Translations under genes and position numbers: made by a program
The notes under the pieces: model-generated
Databases searched by the model: none
Seen by the model: only the letters and a program-made list of their open reading frames with translations
What the model was told of the DNA's origin: nothing
Shown here: positions 49,094 to 58,136 of the stretch, piece by piece
Position numbering within the stretch: position 1 is the first letter of the stretch
Layout of the letters: the number at the start of each line of letters is the position of its first letter
DNA from: Sphingomonas phyllosphaerae FA2
GTDB taxonomy: Bacteria > Pseudomonadota > Alphaproteobacteria > Sphingomonadales > Sphingomonadaceae
Direction of reading: 5' to 3'
DNA length: 64,000 nt
NCBI RefSeq assembly: GCF_000427645.1
Contig: NZ_KE386571.1
Span: 1,973,676-2,037,675 of the forward strand

Positions 49094-51162
49094 CCACCGC
49101 CAAGCCCATACCCGCCGTCTCCTTTCAGACAGCCCGCACTGGCACCTCCGCCAAGCCCAACGCGATGGGCATGCGCGAGATGCAGGAGCGCGCCTACAAC
49201 AAGCGGGGCGAGCAGTATCTGCTGATCAAGTCGCCTCCCGCCTCCGGGAAGTCGCGCGCGCTGATGTTCATTGCGCTCGACAAGCTTCACAATCAGGGGC
49301 TGAAGCAGGCGATCATCGTCGTGCCTGAGAAGTCGATTGGCGGCAGCTTCTCGGACGAGCCACTTTCCAAATTCGGCTTCTGGGCCGATTGGACGGTCAA
49401 GCCGCAGTGGAATCTCTGCAATGCGCCGGGGCCGGATGAGGAGCGCGTCGATGCCTCCAAGGTTCGCGCGGTCGGCCAGTTCCTCGCCAGCGAGGATCGC
49501 GTGCTGGTCTGCACCCATGCGACCTTCCGCTTCGCGGTCGAGCAGCTTGGCGTTGAGGCGTTCGATGACAGGCTGATTGCGGTGGACGAGTTTCACCATG
49601 TCTCGGCGAGCGCAGAAAATCGCCTCGGAAGCCAGCTTGCCGACTTCATCCGTCGCGACAAGGCGCACATCGTGGCGATGACCGGCAGCTATTTCCGGGG
49701 CGACGCGGTGCCGGTTCTCATGCCGGAGGATGAGGCGCGGTTCGAGCCGGTCACTTACACCTATTATGAGCAGTTGAACGGCTATGAGCATCTCAAGGCC
49801 CTCAACATCGGCTATTTTTTCTACTCCAACCGCTATCTAAGCGCGATCGAGGCCGTCCTCGATCCGGCGAAGAAAACGATCGTCCACATCCCCTCGGTCA
49901 ATTCGCGCGAGAGCACGAAGGACAAGATCAAAGAGGTTGAGGAGATCATGGAGTATTTGGGGGAGTGGCAGGGTGCCGACCCCCAGACCGGCTTCCATCA
50001 TGTGAAGCTGCCAGATGGCCGGATCATCAAAATCGCCGATCTGGTCGATGACAGCGACCCGGCGAAGCGGGCCAAGGTGCTCGCCGCGCTGAAAGACCCC
50101 ACGCACCGCAACAACCGCGATCATGTCGATATCATCATCGCGCTGGGCATGGCGAAGGAAGGCTTTGACTGGATTTGGTGCGAGCATGCGCTGACGGTCG
50201 GCTATCGGTCGAGCCTGACCGAGATCATCCAGATCATCGGTCGCGCCACCCGCGATGCGCCGGGGAAGGAAACCGCCACCTTCACCAATTTGATCGCCGA
50301 GCCCGACGCCTCCGAGGCGGCAGTGGTCGGCGCGATCAACGATACCCTCAAGGCCATCGCCGCAAGCCTGCTGATGGAGCAGGTTCTTGCGCCGAGGTTC
50401 ACTTTCACACCCAAGGATCGCGGTCCGATCGACGACTTCGACTATGGCCCCGGTGGCTATCAGGAGGGGCAGACCAATGTCGGCTTCAACGAGGAGCGCG
50501 GCCAATTCCACTTCGAGATCAACGGCCTTGTCGAACCCAAAAGCGATGAGGCAGTCCGCATCTGTCAGGAAGACCTGAACGAGGTCATCACCCAGTTCGT
50601 GCAGGACAAGACCGCCCTTGAGCGCGGCATGTTCGATGAGGAAGTGGTGCCCGAGGAACTGACCCAGCTTCGCATGGGCGCGATCGTGCGCGACCGCTAT
50701 CCCGAGTTGAGTGCCGAGGATCAGGAGGCTGTTCGCCAGCACGCCATCGCCGCGCTGAACCTGACCCAGCGCGCGAAGAAGCTCGCCGGGGGCGGTGATA
50801 CCGAGGATGGCGAGCCCAAGCTGAACACTGCGCTGATCGACGGCGTGCGCAAGTTCGCGATGGATGTCCGCGATCTGGACATCGACCTGATCGACAGCAT
50901 CAACCCGTTCGAAGCGGCATACTCGGTGCTGGCCCGGTCCATGGACGCCAACATCCTCAAGCAGGTGCAGGCGGTCATCTCGGCACGGAAAGTCAAAATC
51001 TCACCCGAGGAAGCCCGCGACCTCGCCGAGCGCGCGCTGCGGTTCAAGAAGGAGCGCGGACGCCTGCCCGACATCAACGCACAGGACGCATGGGAGAAGC
51101 GGCTTGCGGAGGGGGTTGCCGCCTTCGCCCGCTACCGTGCAGAGGCCGCTGCGAATGGCTGA
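49090..51162 (+). CDS. DEAD/DEAH-type SF2 helicase
   Basis: The 690-aa protein has Walker A SPPASGKS (48-55), motif Ia-like IIVVPEKS, motif II VDEFHH near 166, motif III MTGSYF, and motif VI QIIGRATR near 380. The set matches the Res/HsdR-like branch of SF2 that translocates on double-stranded DNA. The C-terminal 300 residues are helical, and no nuclease motif is seen. It is coupled to both neighbours by overlaps (4 bp upstream, 8 bp downstream), which suggests equal amounts of helicase and GIY-YIG proteins. Confidence 0.85.
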   Translation: MTTAKPIPAVSFQTARTGTSAKPNAMGMREMQERAYNKRGEQYLLIKSPPASGKSRALMFIALDKLHNQGLKQAIIVVPEKSIGGSFSDEPLSKFGFWADWTVKPQWNLCNAPGPDEERVDASKVRAVGQFLASEDRVLVCTHATFRFAVEQLGVEAFDDRLIAVDEFHHVSASAENRLGSQLADFIRRDKAHIVAMTGSYFRGDAVPVLMPEDEARFEPVTYTYYEQLNGYEHLKALNIGYFFYSNRYLSAIEAVLDPAKKTIVHIPSVNSRESTKDKIKEVEEIMEYLGEWQGADPQTGFHHVKLPDGRIIKIADLVDDSDPAKRAKVLAALKDPTHRNNRDHVDIIIALGMAKEGFDWIWCEHALTVGYRSSLTEIIQIIGRATRDAPGKETATFTNLIAEPDASEAAVVGAINDTLKAIAASLLMEQVLAPRFTFTPKDRGPIDDFDYGPGGYQEGQTNVGFNEERGQFHFEINGLVEPKSDEAVRICQEDLNEVITQFVQDKTALERGMFDEEVVPEELTQLRMGAIVRDRYPELSAEDQEAVRQHAIAALNLTQRAKKLAGGGDTEDGEPKLNTALIDGVRKFAMDVRDLDIDLIDSINPFEAAYSVLARSMDANILKQVQAVISARKVKISPEEARDLAERALRFKKERGRLPDINAQDAWEKRLAEGVAAFARYRAEAAANG

Positions 51163-52351
51163 CCTATCGGACGACGAACTGCTTGCCGAACTTGGCGTAG
51201 CGATCGAGCAACCCAAGGCCCGGACCTACACGCCGCGTGAGGAGCGGATCATCGCAGGATTTGAGGATGTCGTGCGTTTCTACAACGAGCACGGGCGCGC
51301 GCCGCAGCACGGCGAGGATCGTGACATCTTCGAGCGGCTCGATGCCGTTCGCCTCGACCGGCTGCGCGAACTCGACGAATGCCGCGAGCTTCTCAGGCCG
51401 CTGGACACCAATGGCCTACTGAGCACTGCGGAGGCGGAGGCAGCAATGCCCGTCGAGAGCATCGACGACGACGCCTTACTTGCCGAGCTTGGGATCGCGG
51501 TCGATCCCGCTGCTGATGACATTCGCGTGTTGCGCCATGTGCCATCCGCCGACGAACGCCGTGCCGCTGAGGAAATTGCAAACCGCGATAAGTGTGAGAA
51601 CTTCGCCGCATTCAAGCCCCTGTTCGAACAGGTCGAACGCGACCTTGAGACCGGCGCGCGCGTGACGCGCCCGTTTGTGAAGGACGCCGGGTTCCTCAAG
51701 GCCGACATTACCACGGGACAGTTCTTCATCCTTGGGGGGCAGGTCGCCTATGTTGCGGAAGTGGGTGACCCCATCCGCGCACCGAACGGTGAGACGGACG
51801 CACGACTGAAGGTGGTTTACTCCAATGCGACGGAGAGCAACCTCCTGCTGCGCTCGTTGCAGCGGGCGTTGTATAAGGATGACGCAGGACGGCGGATCAC
51901 CGAGCCCGAAGCGGGGCCATTGTTCTCAGGCACGGCGAGAGATGGCGATCTGGAGAGCGGCACCATCTATGTCCTGCGCAGCAAATCCGATCATCCGACC
52001 ATCGCTGAGCATCGTGACCTGATCCACAAGATCGGGGTGACGGGCGGGTCCATTGAGGCCCGGATCGCCAATGCGGCAAAGGAGGCGACCTACCTGTTCG
52101 CCGGTGTCGATGTCGTTGCCAGTTATACCCTGTTCAATATCAACCGAGCCAAGCTGGAAACTCTGATCCACCGCGTATTCGCGGCAGCGCAAGTTGATCT
52201 TGCGGTGCAGGTCGGAAGCCCGGTCAAGCCGCGCGAGTGGTTTCTCGTGCCTTTGCAGGTCATTAATGAGGCCGTGGATCGGATACGAGACGGCTCGATC
52301 ACGGGCTACATCTATGATCCGAAGCAGGCAGCGTTGGTAACGGCGGCTTGA
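51155..52351 (+). CDS. GIY-YIG (MUG113/T5orf172-like) family protein
   Basis: The 398-aa protein contains two similar acidic N-terminal segments (LSDDELLAELGVAIE and IDDDALLAELGIAVD), a helical middle, and a C-terminal GIY-YIG-like domain with GTIYVLRSKSD, HKIGVTGGSIEARIANA and a later ETLIHRVF, which fits MUG113/T5orf172. The repeated LLAELGI motif could bind a partner such as the helicase. The ATG at 51155 overlaps the helicase stop by 8 bp, and the stop overlaps the next ATG. Confidence 0.75.
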   Translation: MADLSDDELLAELGVAIEQPKARTYTPREERIIAGFEDVVRFYNEHGRAPQHGEDRDIFERLDAVRLDRLRELDECRELLRPLDTNGLLSTAEAEAAMPVESIDDDALLAELGIAVDPAADDIRVLRHVPSADERRAAEEIANRDKCENFAAFKPLFEQVERDLETGARVTRPFVKDAGFLKADITTGQFFILGGQVAYVAEVGDPIRAPNGETDARLKVVYSNATESNLLLRSLQRALYKDDAGRRITEPEAGPLFSGTARDGDLESGTIYVLRSKSDHPTIAEHRDLIHKIGVTGGSIEARIANAAKEATYLFAGVDVVASYTLFNINRAKLETLIHRVFAAAQVDLAVQVGSPVKPREWFLVPLQVINEAVDRIRDGSITGYIYDPKQAALVTAA

Positions 52352-53214
52352 TGACCGCTTTTCCAACCGGGCGGCTGTTCCACGGCGATGATCTGGGCTG
52401 CAAGGCGTTCCTTGCGAGCCAGCCCGCCCAATATGTCTACATCCTGCGCCGCCCTGACGGGCGTCCTTTCTATGTCGGAAAAGGCTATGGCCCTCGTGTC
52501 TTTCAGCACGAGAACGAAGCGCGGCACCCGAACAATCGCCTATCGAACGCCTACAAGTTGAATGTCATTCGCTCGATCTGGAAAGCCGGTCTCAAGCCCA
52601 CCTACGAGATCGATCTGGTCACCACATCCGCCGAGGAAGCGTATGTCCGGGAAGCCGACCTGATCGGCCTCATAAAGCGACTGCATGAGGGCGGGCCGCT
52701 AACCAATCTCGCAGCGGGCGGTGGATCGACGGCGGGAGCGGCCCCGGCGTCGGTTGAGCGCCATTCCGCCACGCTGGGCGGTATCCCCGATGATAACCCC
52801 GAGCGTGCGACACTGAACGGGTTTGTTCTCAGCATCGCCCATATGGACTCCGTGGTCGTGAAGCCCGTTGGGCAGTTCATCGCTCGTCCGACCGTGCGGT
52901 TTCCCAACAAGTCTCGGAAGCTGTCACTGCGGCAGGCGGTGGCCGTCGTTGCGTCAGCGGCTTCGAATGGCATCAGCATGGCCGGTGAATGTCGTATCCC
53001 GCGCAAGCTGATCGTCGATGGGGTAGAAGGGCTCGTGGAGAATGGCGTCGCCTGCGATCTGCTCACAGGCGGGGCTGTTTCGATAGACCCCGCCGCCGAC
53101 CCGGCTGACGAATGCTTCCTGCTGTCGGCTCAGCAGGCTGCGGCGATTGTCGGAATGATAGGTAAGCGCAAGTGTATCGATCTTGGGATCATACCTGCCC
53201 TCACGGTCGATTGA
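52351..53214 (+). CDS. LEM3-type GIY-YIG nuclease-like protein
   Basis: The 287-aa protein has a canonical GIY-YIG domain near its N-terminus: QYVYILRRPDGRPFYVGKG (residues 28-45), then GPRVFQHENEA and a likely metal-binding Glu in VREADLIGLI. The PdGrpFYVGKG wording is typical of the LEM-3-like group. The C-terminal part (NKSRKLSLRQAVAVVASAASNG) is unassigned. It is the last gene of the operon, its ATG overlapping the previous stop (TGATG). Unlike the two upstream GIY-YIG-like proteins, all expected residues look present. Confidence 0.8.
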   Translation: MTAFPTGRLFHGDDLGCKAFLASQPAQYVYILRRPDGRPFYVGKGYGPRVFQHENEARHPNNRLSNAYKLNVIRSIWKAGLKPTYEIDLVTTSAEEAYVREADLIGLIKRLHEGGPLTNLAAGGGSTAGAAPASVERHSATLGGIPDDNPERATLNGFVLSIAHMDSVVVKPVGQFIARPTVRFPNKSRKLSLRQAVAVVASAASNGISMAGECRIPRKLIVDGVEGLVENGVACDLLTGGAVSIDPAADPADECFLLSAQQAAAIVGMIGKRKCIDLGIIPALTVD

Positions 53215-53231
53215 TCGCCCGGAAGGGAAGC

Positions 53232-53675
53232 TCACGCCAACCCGATCCGCATCCCGTCAACCGCTTCGCGGATCGCCCGGTCGAGCGCTTCATCACCCCC
53301 ATCCTCGGGCATGTCGTCCAGCATGTGCATAGGCTGCTGGTGAGGGCCGAAATATCCCCAGCCCGTGTTCTGGCTGAGGCCGCTCTCACGCCACTGCCCA
53401 CTCATCCCGGCGCATTGGAGCGGGAGCCCGCGTGCCGACAGGTTCCGAGCCAGACGCCACAGAGCCGCGATCATTGACGAGCCATCTTCGGCGGTGATCT
53501 GCTCATCGTCCGCCAGCCTGACGCGAAAGAAATACCCGGCGAAAACGCGACTACGCCCCGTTTCTACGATGCCCATGTCAACAGCTACGATCCGCTCGTG
53601 TCCTTGATCGAAAACCGTGCAATCAACCGATTGGCGGGTTTGATAGTGTCTCCAATTCGCCTGTGTGTCCGTCAT
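53232..53675 (-). CDS. Hypothetical protein
   Basis: The 147-aa protein has a beta-rich N-terminal half (CTVFDQGHERIVAVDMGIV, VFAGYFFRVRLADDE), a helix (SMIAALWRLARNLSARG), and a Trp/Gly-rich stretch (GQWRESGLSQNTGWGYFG). No family is recognised. It converges on the six-gene operon with 17 bp between stops and lies 31 bp downstream of the next minus-strand gene, so those two form a small operon opposite to the main one. Confidence 0.6.
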   Translation of the reverse strand: MTDTQANWRHYQTRQSVDCTVFDQGHERIVAVDMGIVETGRSRVFAGYFFRVRLADDEQITAEDGSSMIAALWRLARNLSARGLPLQCAGMSGQWRESGLSQNTGWGYFGPHQQPMHMLDDMPEDGGDEALDRAIREAVDGMRIGLA

Positions 53676-53706
53676 ATTGGTATTTATCGAAGGATCGAGA
53701 CGCTGC

Positions 53707-54249
53707 TCAAAGCAAGGAAAGTTGGACCTCTACAGGCTGGTCCTTTTGCTGTGATCGCTTTTTGCGCATGGATGAAACGATCTGCAACCGGGCTGGAATA
53801 GCCTGATCGGCGTAAATTCTACCGCGCAGGTGCGCAGACAGCCGGTAGGCGTCGTTGATGTCCCTTGCGCGATCTTCTCGAACTCGTGCTTCCTCGTTTG
53901 CAAGTGCCTTTCGGGTTTCAGCGTCCGCGTGCTTCCATTTGAACTGAATGATAGCGATGGCGATGTCGAATTCTTGTTCGGCTTCATCGATCAGGCCGAT
54001 GTGTATGTCGAACAGCCGTCCAACGCTCTCGGATGTCCAACTGCCTTTGTTGCGCGAAGGAACGCTCCTGCTCGTGTGATTCAGCCAGTTTGCATACGCC
54101 TGCCGGGATGGCTCGCCCCGCCCCGCATACTCAGGAAGTTCGAGCCGTGCTTCGGCGAGCAGCGGAATAAACGTCGCTGCCCACGCTGCTGTTTCAATGC
54201 GGCGTTTTCTCAGCCCTATGATCCGCCCGCGCTCTCGCTCTTCCTGCAT
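53707..54249 (-). CDS. Hypothetical protein with recombinase-like HTH segment
   Basis: In this 180-aa protein, residues about 25-80 (FIPLLAEARLELPEYAG...ANWLNHTSRSVPSRNKGSWTSESVGRL) resemble the recombinase-type DNA-binding segment found after the catalytic domain of serine recombinases. The catalytic domain itself is absent. A charged helical C-terminus follows. It could be a DNA-binding regulator or a remnant. It is divergent from the beta-class methyltransferase, with repeated sites between the two genes. Confidence 0.55.
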   Translation of the reverse strand: MQEERERGRIIGLRKRRIETAAWAATFIPLLAEARLELPEYAGRGEPSRQAYANWLNHTSRSVPSRNKGSWTSESVGRLFDIHIGLIDEAEQEFDIAIAIIQFKWKHADAETRKALANEEARVREDRARDINDAYRLSAHLRGRIYADQAIPARLQIVSSMRKKRSQQKDQPVEVQLSLL

Positions 54250-54271
54250 CGGAAGGGTTTGAACTCGCCGA

Positions 54272-54306
54272 CTAAATGTGAAGTAAACGCAGACATCTAA
54301 ATGTGA
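54272..54306 (+). promoter_or_regulatory. Two direct repeats CTAAATGTGA in a divergent promoter gap
   Basis: Identical 10-bp sites start at 54272 and 54297, 25 bp apart, in the 120 bp between the divergent 180-aa gene and the methyltransferase gene. The spacing places them on nearly the same face of the helix. They are candidate operators; the regulator is unknown. Confidence 0.5.
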
Positions 54307-54369
54307 GAACTCGCTGAGAATCGGAAAAAAGAAGATATCTGGTCAATCGTCCCAACGACGAGGTGCCCC

Positions 54370-55737
54370 ATGACCCAGCCCATCCACGACATTCTGAACC
54401 AGCTTGGTGCAGTCATCTCTACCCGGCTTGAAGCCGCTAATGACCGGGCGGTTCGTGCCGAAGCTGACTATGCTCGTCTCTGTGAGGGTCTTCGCATGCT
54501 CGTTGGTATCGGGCCGCAGCCCGCGACGACCCCGGCGAACGATCTGCTCGATGTTGCCGCTTCTGCCATCGTCGCCAAGCCCGATCCGGTGGGCGACGCC
54601 GCGCAGAGCCGCATGACCATCCCTGATCAGCCGTTCCTCGACGCTCTCACCTCGACTTGGCAGGGCGCGCATGCGATTCGCAAGGCAATGTCGGCGGCGG
54701 GGCTGAAGGTGGCTTACGGCACCGTTTACAAACGGATGGCGAAGCTCACCGCAACCTTCCCCGACATGATTGAAGCGGCGGTCGAACAACCCGCTGGCTG
54801 GCGTCTGCGCGTGCCCGCCTACGTCGAGCCCGCTTTGAATGTGGCGAACCCTACGTCCTCCCCCAAAAAGGTGCGCGCGGCCAAGCGCCCGCCGCGTGCA
54901 AATGACATGCCGCCTGCCGCAATCACCGGCGTCCGCGAGCGGGTTGCAGCGGAGTTGCCGCCCCGACAGATTTTCGTGCCCACGCTCCAGCGCGGCGACT
55001 GCTTTGAAGCTATGAAGTCGATGGCGGATGGGAGCGTCGATCTCATTCTCACCGACCCGCCGTATTCCACGACCGGACTCGACATCGATCCCACGATCGA
55101 TCTCACCGCATTGTGGGCGGAGTATCGGCGAATCATCAAACCAACCGGCACCATCGTGATGTTCGGGTCGCAGCCGTTCACCTCGCGCCTCGTCTGGGAA
55201 GCTCGCGACATCTTCAAGCATGATGTCGTCTGGATCAAGAACCGCGCTACTCAGTCGCTTCATGCGCGCAATCGCCCCTTGAAGCAGCACGAGGACATTC
55301 TTGTGTTCAGCGCTGGCACGACGATTCATGAGAGCCGTTCACCGCGCCGCTATACCTACCACGCGCTCGGTCAGACCTCGGCTGGAATGAAAAAGATCGG
55401 CAAGGGCAAGCACTCCACTTACCTGCATGATGTGAAGCACTATCCGGGCCGCGAATACGAGGGCACCACCAACAATCCTCGAACCACGCTGTTTTGCCCC
55501 AAGGACGAGCAACACTTCCATCCGTTTCAGAAGCCGCTGGACCTGCTTGAATACCTGATTCGCACCTACTCCAATGAAGGTGATCTGGTGCTTGACACGT
55601 TCATGGGCAGCGGCGGCACCTGCGTCGCCGCCATGCGCTCCGGTCGTCGCTCGATCGGGGTTGAGATGACTGAGAAGTATCATCGCGTTGCCCAAAGGCG
55701 GGTGGAAGCCGCCCTTCCCCTCGCAGAAGCGGCCTGA
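54370..55737 (+). CDS. Beta-class N4/N6 DNA methyltransferase
   Basis: The 455-aa protein has an N-terminal helical/HTH-like region (GAHAIRKAMSAAGLKVAYGTVYKRM), a basic linker, then a methyltransferase domain in the order catalytic DPPYSTT (about 227) before SAM-binding DTFMGSGGTCVAAM (about 409), which defines the beta class of N4-cytosine or N6-adenine enzymes. The stop falls exactly at the edge of the right IR1 arm (55737/55738), so the arm has either fused onto it or may have replaced its original tail. It could protect host DNA from the island nucleases or regulate genes. Confidence 0.88.
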   Translation: MTQPIHDILNQLGAVISTRLEAANDRAVRAEADYARLCEGLRMLVGIGPQPATTPANDLLDVAASAIVAKPDPVGDAAQSRMTIPDQPFLDALTSTWQGAHAIRKAMSAAGLKVAYGTVYKRMAKLTATFPDMIEAAVEQPAGWRLRVPAYVEPALNVANPTSSPKKVRAAKRPPRANDMPPAAITGVRERVAAELPPRQIFVPTLQRGDCFEAMKSMADGSVDLILTDPPYSTTGLDIDPTIDLTALWAEYRRIIKPTGTIVMFGSQPFTSRLVWEARDIFKHDVVWIKNRATQSLHARNRPLKQHEDILVFSAGTTIHESRSPRRYTYHALGQTSAGMKKIGKGKHSTYLHDVKHYPGREYEGTTNNPRTTLFCPKDEQHFHPFQKPLDLLEYLIRTYSNEGDLVLDTFMGSGGTCVAAMRSGRRSIGVEMTEKYHRVAQRRVEAALPLAEAA

Positions 55738-55773
55738 TCGAATGTCCTGTCGCGGCTCTCATGAAGTGTCCGC

Positions 55774-55798
55774 ATTATACTCTCTAAAGACTATAGAG
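55774..55798 (-). promoter_or_regulatory. Dyad plus -10-like box facing the cargo (arm copy 2)
   Basis: Mirror copy of 40672-40696. Here the box points into the 3' end of the beta-class methyltransferase gene, so if active it would give an antisense transcript. Confidence 0.35.
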
Positions 55799-56363
55799 GG
55801 TTTCGCGCGGACATCGACGCGGAGGAGTTCTTGCTGCTTCGACATCACTCGACATGCCCGCAGATGTTCAATCGGTGTTCGATGGTGTGGCGGCACGCCG
55901 CGCCATCGAGCACGAGGGAATGCCAAGGGCTGGGGACGCGCCCTTGCGCGGCACCGCTGGATGGACGTGGATCATGGGCTGTCATTCAGGGCGTCGGACT
56001 TGTCGGCCCCGCTATCGCGGTCCCGCGCGCGTCCTTCGCGAACAGGTTCACCGGCTCGACATCTGGCGATGCCAAGCCGTCTCCCTGTTCCTCATGTAGC
56101 TCGGCAGTTCACCTCGACCCGAAAATGCTGCTTCCCCTCGACGCTTTCACGCTCCCAGACCATCGGGCACCGCCCGACGAGAGCCGCGAGCAGACGCGTC
56201 GAAGTGCATTCCAAAAGCCACCCCGCGCATGCCCCTCGAAAATCCCGGTTTGCCGTCGATCCGACCTGCCGGTTTTCGCCGCTCGATAAGCAGTTGAATT
56301 CGAAAAGGGACGTTAACCGCCGAGATCGTAATCTGGGGAGCGATAGCGGGAGCCCCGGCCAGC

Positions 56364-56861
56364 ATGTGGAATGACGACAATGCCATCTACGACGATGGCG
56401 AATGGATCACTTGGACCGAGATCAACTCCCACCTCGAACGGTTAGAGTTCGAAGCCCGCTTCCCGGACCTCGAAGCCGATCTGGTGCCGATCTTCCAGAG
56501 CCTGCTTTCCACGGCGCAGGATTACTACGAACTGACCGGGCGGCACCTTCAGGTCTACGGCGACCTCGGCGAGCTATACGGCGTCATCACGCACGGGCTG
56601 AAGCTCCACCGCAACTACGCCCAAGGGTCGGACGGGAAGATCGGCAACCACTTCGTCGAGGTGAAGACCATCACGCCGTTCAAGAGCAACGATGTCGTCG
56701 CCCTCAACCTCAAGCGCAACTTCAGCAAGGTGCTGGTCGTGAAGATCAGCGCCGACTTCGAGGTCAGGGGGAAGCTCATCGACCGGAAGGCGTTGCCCAA
56801 GGCCAAGGGCGACCGGCTCATGCTCGCGTGGGATCACTTCGAGCAGGCCGATGCCGCCTGA
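56364..56861 (+). CDS. Putative PD-(D/E)XK-like protein (arm copy 2)
   Basis: Identical in sequence to the gene at 39609-40106: GDLGELYG, then GSDGKIGNHFVEVKTI with the D...EVK spacing. In this arm it reads away from the methyltransferase gene, toward the island end. The 626-bp gap before it (55738-56363) contains no clear gene apart from the dyad. Confidence 0.6.
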   Translation: MWNDDNAIYDDGEWITWTEINSHLERLEFEARFPDLEADLVPIFQSLLSTAQDYYELTGRHLQVYGDLGELYGVITHGLKLHRNYAQGSDGKIGNHFVEVKTITPFKSNDVVALNLKRNFSKVLVVKISADFEVRGKLIDRKALPKAKGDRLMLAWDHFEQADAA

Positions 56862-56864
56862 ACG

Positions 56865-57068
56865 TCACCGCGCTCGTTCGATCAGTGACGACAACTGGTT
56901 GCCCTTCCCGATGAGGATGCGGTTGGCGTTGAGCGTGCTGTTCGTCGCCGGGTCGTAATAGCCCAGCAGCATGGCGTTGCGGTCGAGTGCCTTCTGCTTA
57001 CCGCCCCCCTGTTCCTCGATATAGCCAATGACCATCCGGTTCGAGTTCAAAATCGGTGTGCGTGCCAT
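56865..57068 (-). CDS. 67-aa protein with three imperfect repeats (arm copy 2)
   Basis: Identical to the product at 39402-39605, with the same GGAGG ribosome site. Its stop is 3 bp from the stop of the convergent PD-(D/E)XK-like gene. Confidence 0.65.
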   Translation of the reverse strand: MARTPILNSNRMVIGYIEEQGGGKQKALDRNAMLLGYYDPATNSTLNANRILIGKGNQLSSLIERAR

Positions 57069-57171
57069 GTTGCCTCCGTCGATGAGGACGACGAGGTAGC
57101 TCCAGATCAGAATATTATCGAACTAAATGAACTGCTTGACCCGTTCCAGAACTGGAGCGAGTCCTTCTGGA

Positions 57172-57762
57172 ATGACCAAGCGCATCGCACTCTACACCCG
57201 CGTCTCACAAGACAGCCAGACCACCGAGAACCAGCGTCGAGAACTCATGGCCGTCGCCGAACGGCTTGGCTGGGAAGTCGTCGCCGAGTTCACCGACCAC
57301 GGTATCAGCGGCTCGAAGGGACGCGACAAGCGCCCCGGCTACGATGCGCTGATGAAGGCTGTGGCGCGGCGCGAGATCGACATGGTGGCAAGCTGGGCCG
57401 TGGACCGGCTCGGGCGCTCTCTCCAGAACCTCGTCACCTTCCTCACCGAGATCAACGCCAAGGGCGTGGACCTCTATCTGCACCAGCAGGCGCTCGACAC
57501 GAGCACGCCCAGCGGACGCGCCATGTTCGGCATGCTGTCGGTGTTCGCCGACTTCGAGCGTGAGATGATCATCTCCCGCATCAAGGCCGGGTTGGCGCGA
57601 TCCACGAAACGGTCGGGCCGACCGCCCCTCGACGCCGAAAAGGTCGAGCGCATCAAGCGCTCCCTCACCAAGGGCGTCAGCATCAACGCCACGGCCAAGA
57701 AGCTGAAGGTCGGTGTCGCGACCGTCCACCGGCTCAAGCAGCAGATGGCGCTCGCCGCCTGA
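57172..57762 (+). CDS. Serine recombinase, resolvase/invertase family (arm copy 2)
   Basis: Identical to the 196-aa recombinase at 38708-39298, with Ser12 in YTRVSQDS and the C-terminal HTH. With both copies intact there is no sign that one has begun to decay. The pair brackets the cargo and points outward toward the island ends in both arms. Confidence 0.93.
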   Translation: MTKRIALYTRVSQDSQTTENQRRELMAVAERLGWEVVAEFTDHGISGSKGRDKRPGYDALMKAVARREIDMVASWAVDRLGRSLQNLVTFLTEINAKGVDLYLHQQALDTSTPSGRAMFGMLSVFADFEREMIISRIKAGLARSTKRSGRPPLDAEKVERIKRSLTKGVSINATAKKLKVGVATVHRLKQQMALAA

Positions 57763-57764
57763 CC

Positions 57765-57995
57765 TTAGTCACTGCCGGTCGGTGCAGCGTCCAAGCCGTC
57801 GAGCCACATCGTGAACTCCTCAGCGGTCATAACCTGACCCGGCTGGGCTGCTGCGGCCATCACTCGCTCAACGAACCCCTCCGCCACCTCGTCCCGGCAG
57901 ATGGGACACTCCGCATGTCCATCATCGTCGCACCGTTCAACACGCTCAACCACGTTCCCGGAGCCTCCATCAATGACCCGCCCAGATGATATCAC
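57765..57995 (-). CDS. Hypothetical small protein with CPIC motif (arm copy 2)
   Basis: Mirror copy of 38475-38705. The same GTG start and the CPICRDEVAEGF motif are present. Low confidence as a gene, for the same reasons. Confidence 0.4.
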   Translation of the reverse strand: MISSGRVIDGGSGNVVERVERCDDDGHAECPICRDEVAEGFVERVMAAAAQPGQVMTAEEFTMWLDGLDAAPTGSD

Positions 57996-58136
57996 AGGCT
58001 CCCCCCAACCACATGTTGAGCGTCCAGATGACGGTGACGGTGCGGTGCCTCTTCTGGGACTCGAACCGCCCGCCATTGAAAAAGCAGGAGAAAACCAGAC
58101 CCGGCACGAGGACTCGAACCCCTCGACCTGCTACGC

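Noticed and set aside
44369..55737. BREX or DISARM assignment
   Set aside because: PglZ, BrxC, BrxL, DrmA, DrmB and DrmC hallmarks are absent. Only generic methylase and helicase parts are shared.
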